From Pseudomonadota bacterium (lineage in GTDB: Bacteria > Pseudomonadota > Alphaproteobacteria > Acetobacterales > Acetobacteraceae): 64,000 nt of DNA. The DNA is taken from the NCBI GenBank assembly GCA_018240405.1, contig JAFEFW010000644.1, positions 1 to 64,000 on the forward strand. Direction: 5' to 3'. The notes under the pieces were generated by a model that was not told the DNA's origin, did no database searches, and saw only the letters and a program-made list of their open reading frames with translations. Positions 63,159-64,000 of this stretch are shown piece after piece. Each line of letters begins with the position of its first letter. Position 1 is the stretch's first letter. Position numbers and translations under genes: made by a program.

Positions 63159-64000
63159 CTACGGCGTTGATCCGGTGAGGCAGCGCTGACCGGCAACTTT
63201 CAATTGCAGGCAGAAACGGTTGGCCTCGGCTTGGTTGGCAAATCCTACCGTGCGAAGCAGCCACGCCGGGCGCCCATTGAGCGTATCAAGTGTGACGGTC
63301 GGCTGACGGTCGATCAGCAGCGCGCCCGCTTTCTGCGTCAATGCGACCCAATTAACGATGGCATCCTCGCCGGAGTTGTAGACGCCGATCTGCACATACG
63401 GCGTGCCGTTCCCGGTTGCCGACGCTCGCGTGGCTGTCGGCATCGCCGAGCGCGGCGTCTCAACCCTGGTGTAAGGATGGCCGGCGGCATAGCGGGCAAT
63501 GTCATCCGAAAGCGTAGTTGGCAGCGCGGGCCCTGCGATCGCAACCGCGTCGACCTCAAGACCAAAGCCGGATGGCAGCCGGTCCGTCGTGGCTCGAGGC
63601 GCGAACGGCGCCGTTTGCCAAGCGTCGACCGATGCGACCGTTCCTGGCGTGGAGGCGGTGGCGGGCTTGAACGACACGGCCGGCGCGCGCTCCTTCGGGA
63701 CGGTAAGCGCCACAACCGGTGCAGGCTTTGCACCGATGTCGGCGACACGCGCCTGCGGCTCGACGGCAGCCGTGAAAGCCGGCGGCGCCGTGACATCGGC
63801 AACAGGGGACGGCAGTTGGAGTACGGGCCGGGTCGGCGCGGCGGCCTCCGGCGCGGCATTCACCGCGGTTTGCGGGGTGGGTGCGGCCTTCCCCTCAGCC
63901 CTTGCCGGCGCACGCGGCGCTGCCGTTGCGTCCGCCATCTGGCGGCTCACCAGCTGTGGCTGTTCCCGGATCGGCTGAGCGGTGGCAGGTTTGGACACAT
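63159..64000 (-). CDS. SPOR-domain protein, N-terminus outside the window
   Basis: At least 280 residues are visible, and the frame remains open to the window edge at 64000, so the true start may be outside. A GTG at 63998 is only a possible start. The visible N-terminal 170 residues are Ala/Pro-rich and disordered, with no membrane helix. Residues about 195-279 form a SPOR domain (TPYVQIGVYNSGEDAIVNWVALTQKAGALLI, then the VGFANQAEANRFCLQLK part). SPOR domains bind denuded glycan at the septum, and relatives include RlpA lytic transglycosylases. A DUF or RlpA part may lie upstream. Confidence 0.75.
   Translation of the reverse strand, partial: VSKPATAQPIREQPQLVSRQMADATAAPRAPARAEGKAAPTPQTAVNAAPEAAAPTRPVLQLPSPVADVTAPPAFTAAVEPQARVADIGAKPAPVVALTVPKERAPAVSFKPATASTPGTVASVDAWQTAPFAPRATTDRLPSGFGLEVDAVAIAGPALPTTLSDDIARYAAGHPYTRVETPRSAMPTATRASATGNGTPYVQIGVYNSGEDAIVNWVALTQKAGALLIDRQPTVTLDTLNGRPAWLLRTVGFANQAEANRFCLQLKVAGQRCLTGSTP

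Overview
This window looks like the chromosome of a high-GC alphaproteobacterium, most likely in the Rhodospirillales/Acetobacteraceae area (the lineage is an inference from gene content). Markers are a GcrA-type cell-cycle regulator, a PopZ-family (DUF2497) protein, the gene run pcm-tolC-popZ-valS, a DUF29 protein, a PmtA-type phospholipid methyltransferase and PEP-CTERM proteins. Coding density is high. There is no phage, insertion sequence, integrase or CRISPR array. One tRNA, tRNA-Arg(CCG), is present.

Layout. 1-6.5 kb: the end of an AEC-type permease, a soluble GAF/GAF/PAS histidine kinase, a GltS-like permease, a nitronate monooxygenase-like enzyme, a small exported protein and a glutathione S-transferase. 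7-11 kb: a membrane acyltransferase behind an AT-rich leader, an LLM-type oxidoreductase and an aldehyde dehydrogenase. 10.8-15 kb: der-bamB-yfgM (ribosome assembly and outer-membrane assembly), a lipoprotein and tRNA-Arg. 15-17.5 kb: two PEP-CTERM surface proteins, the first behind a clear sigma-54 promoter. 17.6-23.4 kb: an exported methyltransferase-like protein, an amidohydrolase, an MgtC-like protein, a chemotaxis receptor, a decayed copy of the mgtC 3' end, a KGG stress protein and a CBS-pair protein. 23.5-29.2 kb: an orphan ABC binding protein, a TauD-like dioxygenase, a two-gene polysaccharide ABC exporter and a lytic transglycosylase with a SPOR domain.

29.4-33 kb: a membrane-anchored phytoene-desaturase-like FAD enzyme, divergent from a tetR-beta-lactamase pair. 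Two 19-bp dyads lie between them. 33-39.3 kb: a TPR protein, then a lipid cluster. It holds a DAG-kinase-like gene divergent from a PlcP-like metallophosphoesterase, followed by a GT4 glycosyltransferase, PmtA and a DUF962-like membrane protein, with a Pho-box-like repeat in the divergent promoter. 39.3-46.5 kb: a PRISE-like reductase, a YhiI/RbbA/YhhJ-type efflux operon and a YihY/BrkB membrane protein. 46.5-53 kb: a flavin monooxygenase, a DUF29 protein, a divergent enoyl-CoA hydratase/acyl-CoA ligase pair and an NCS2 nucleobase permease carrying an extra C-terminal ATPase-like domain. 53-64 kb: rho, valS, popZ, tolC, pcm and gcrA on one strand, then a GT87 membrane glycosyltransferase and a partial SPOR protein.

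The best leads for unreported biology are five. (1) The Pho-box-controlled lipid-remodelling cluster at 34.8-39.2 kb, whose glycosyltransferase seems to lack a standard start codon. (2) The sigma-54 promoter in front of a PEP-CTERM protein. (3) The TetR / fused FAD enzyme / beta-lactamase locus with twin operators. (4) The mgtC remnant flanking a chemotaxis receptor. (5) The permease-ATPase fusion at 51.3 kb.
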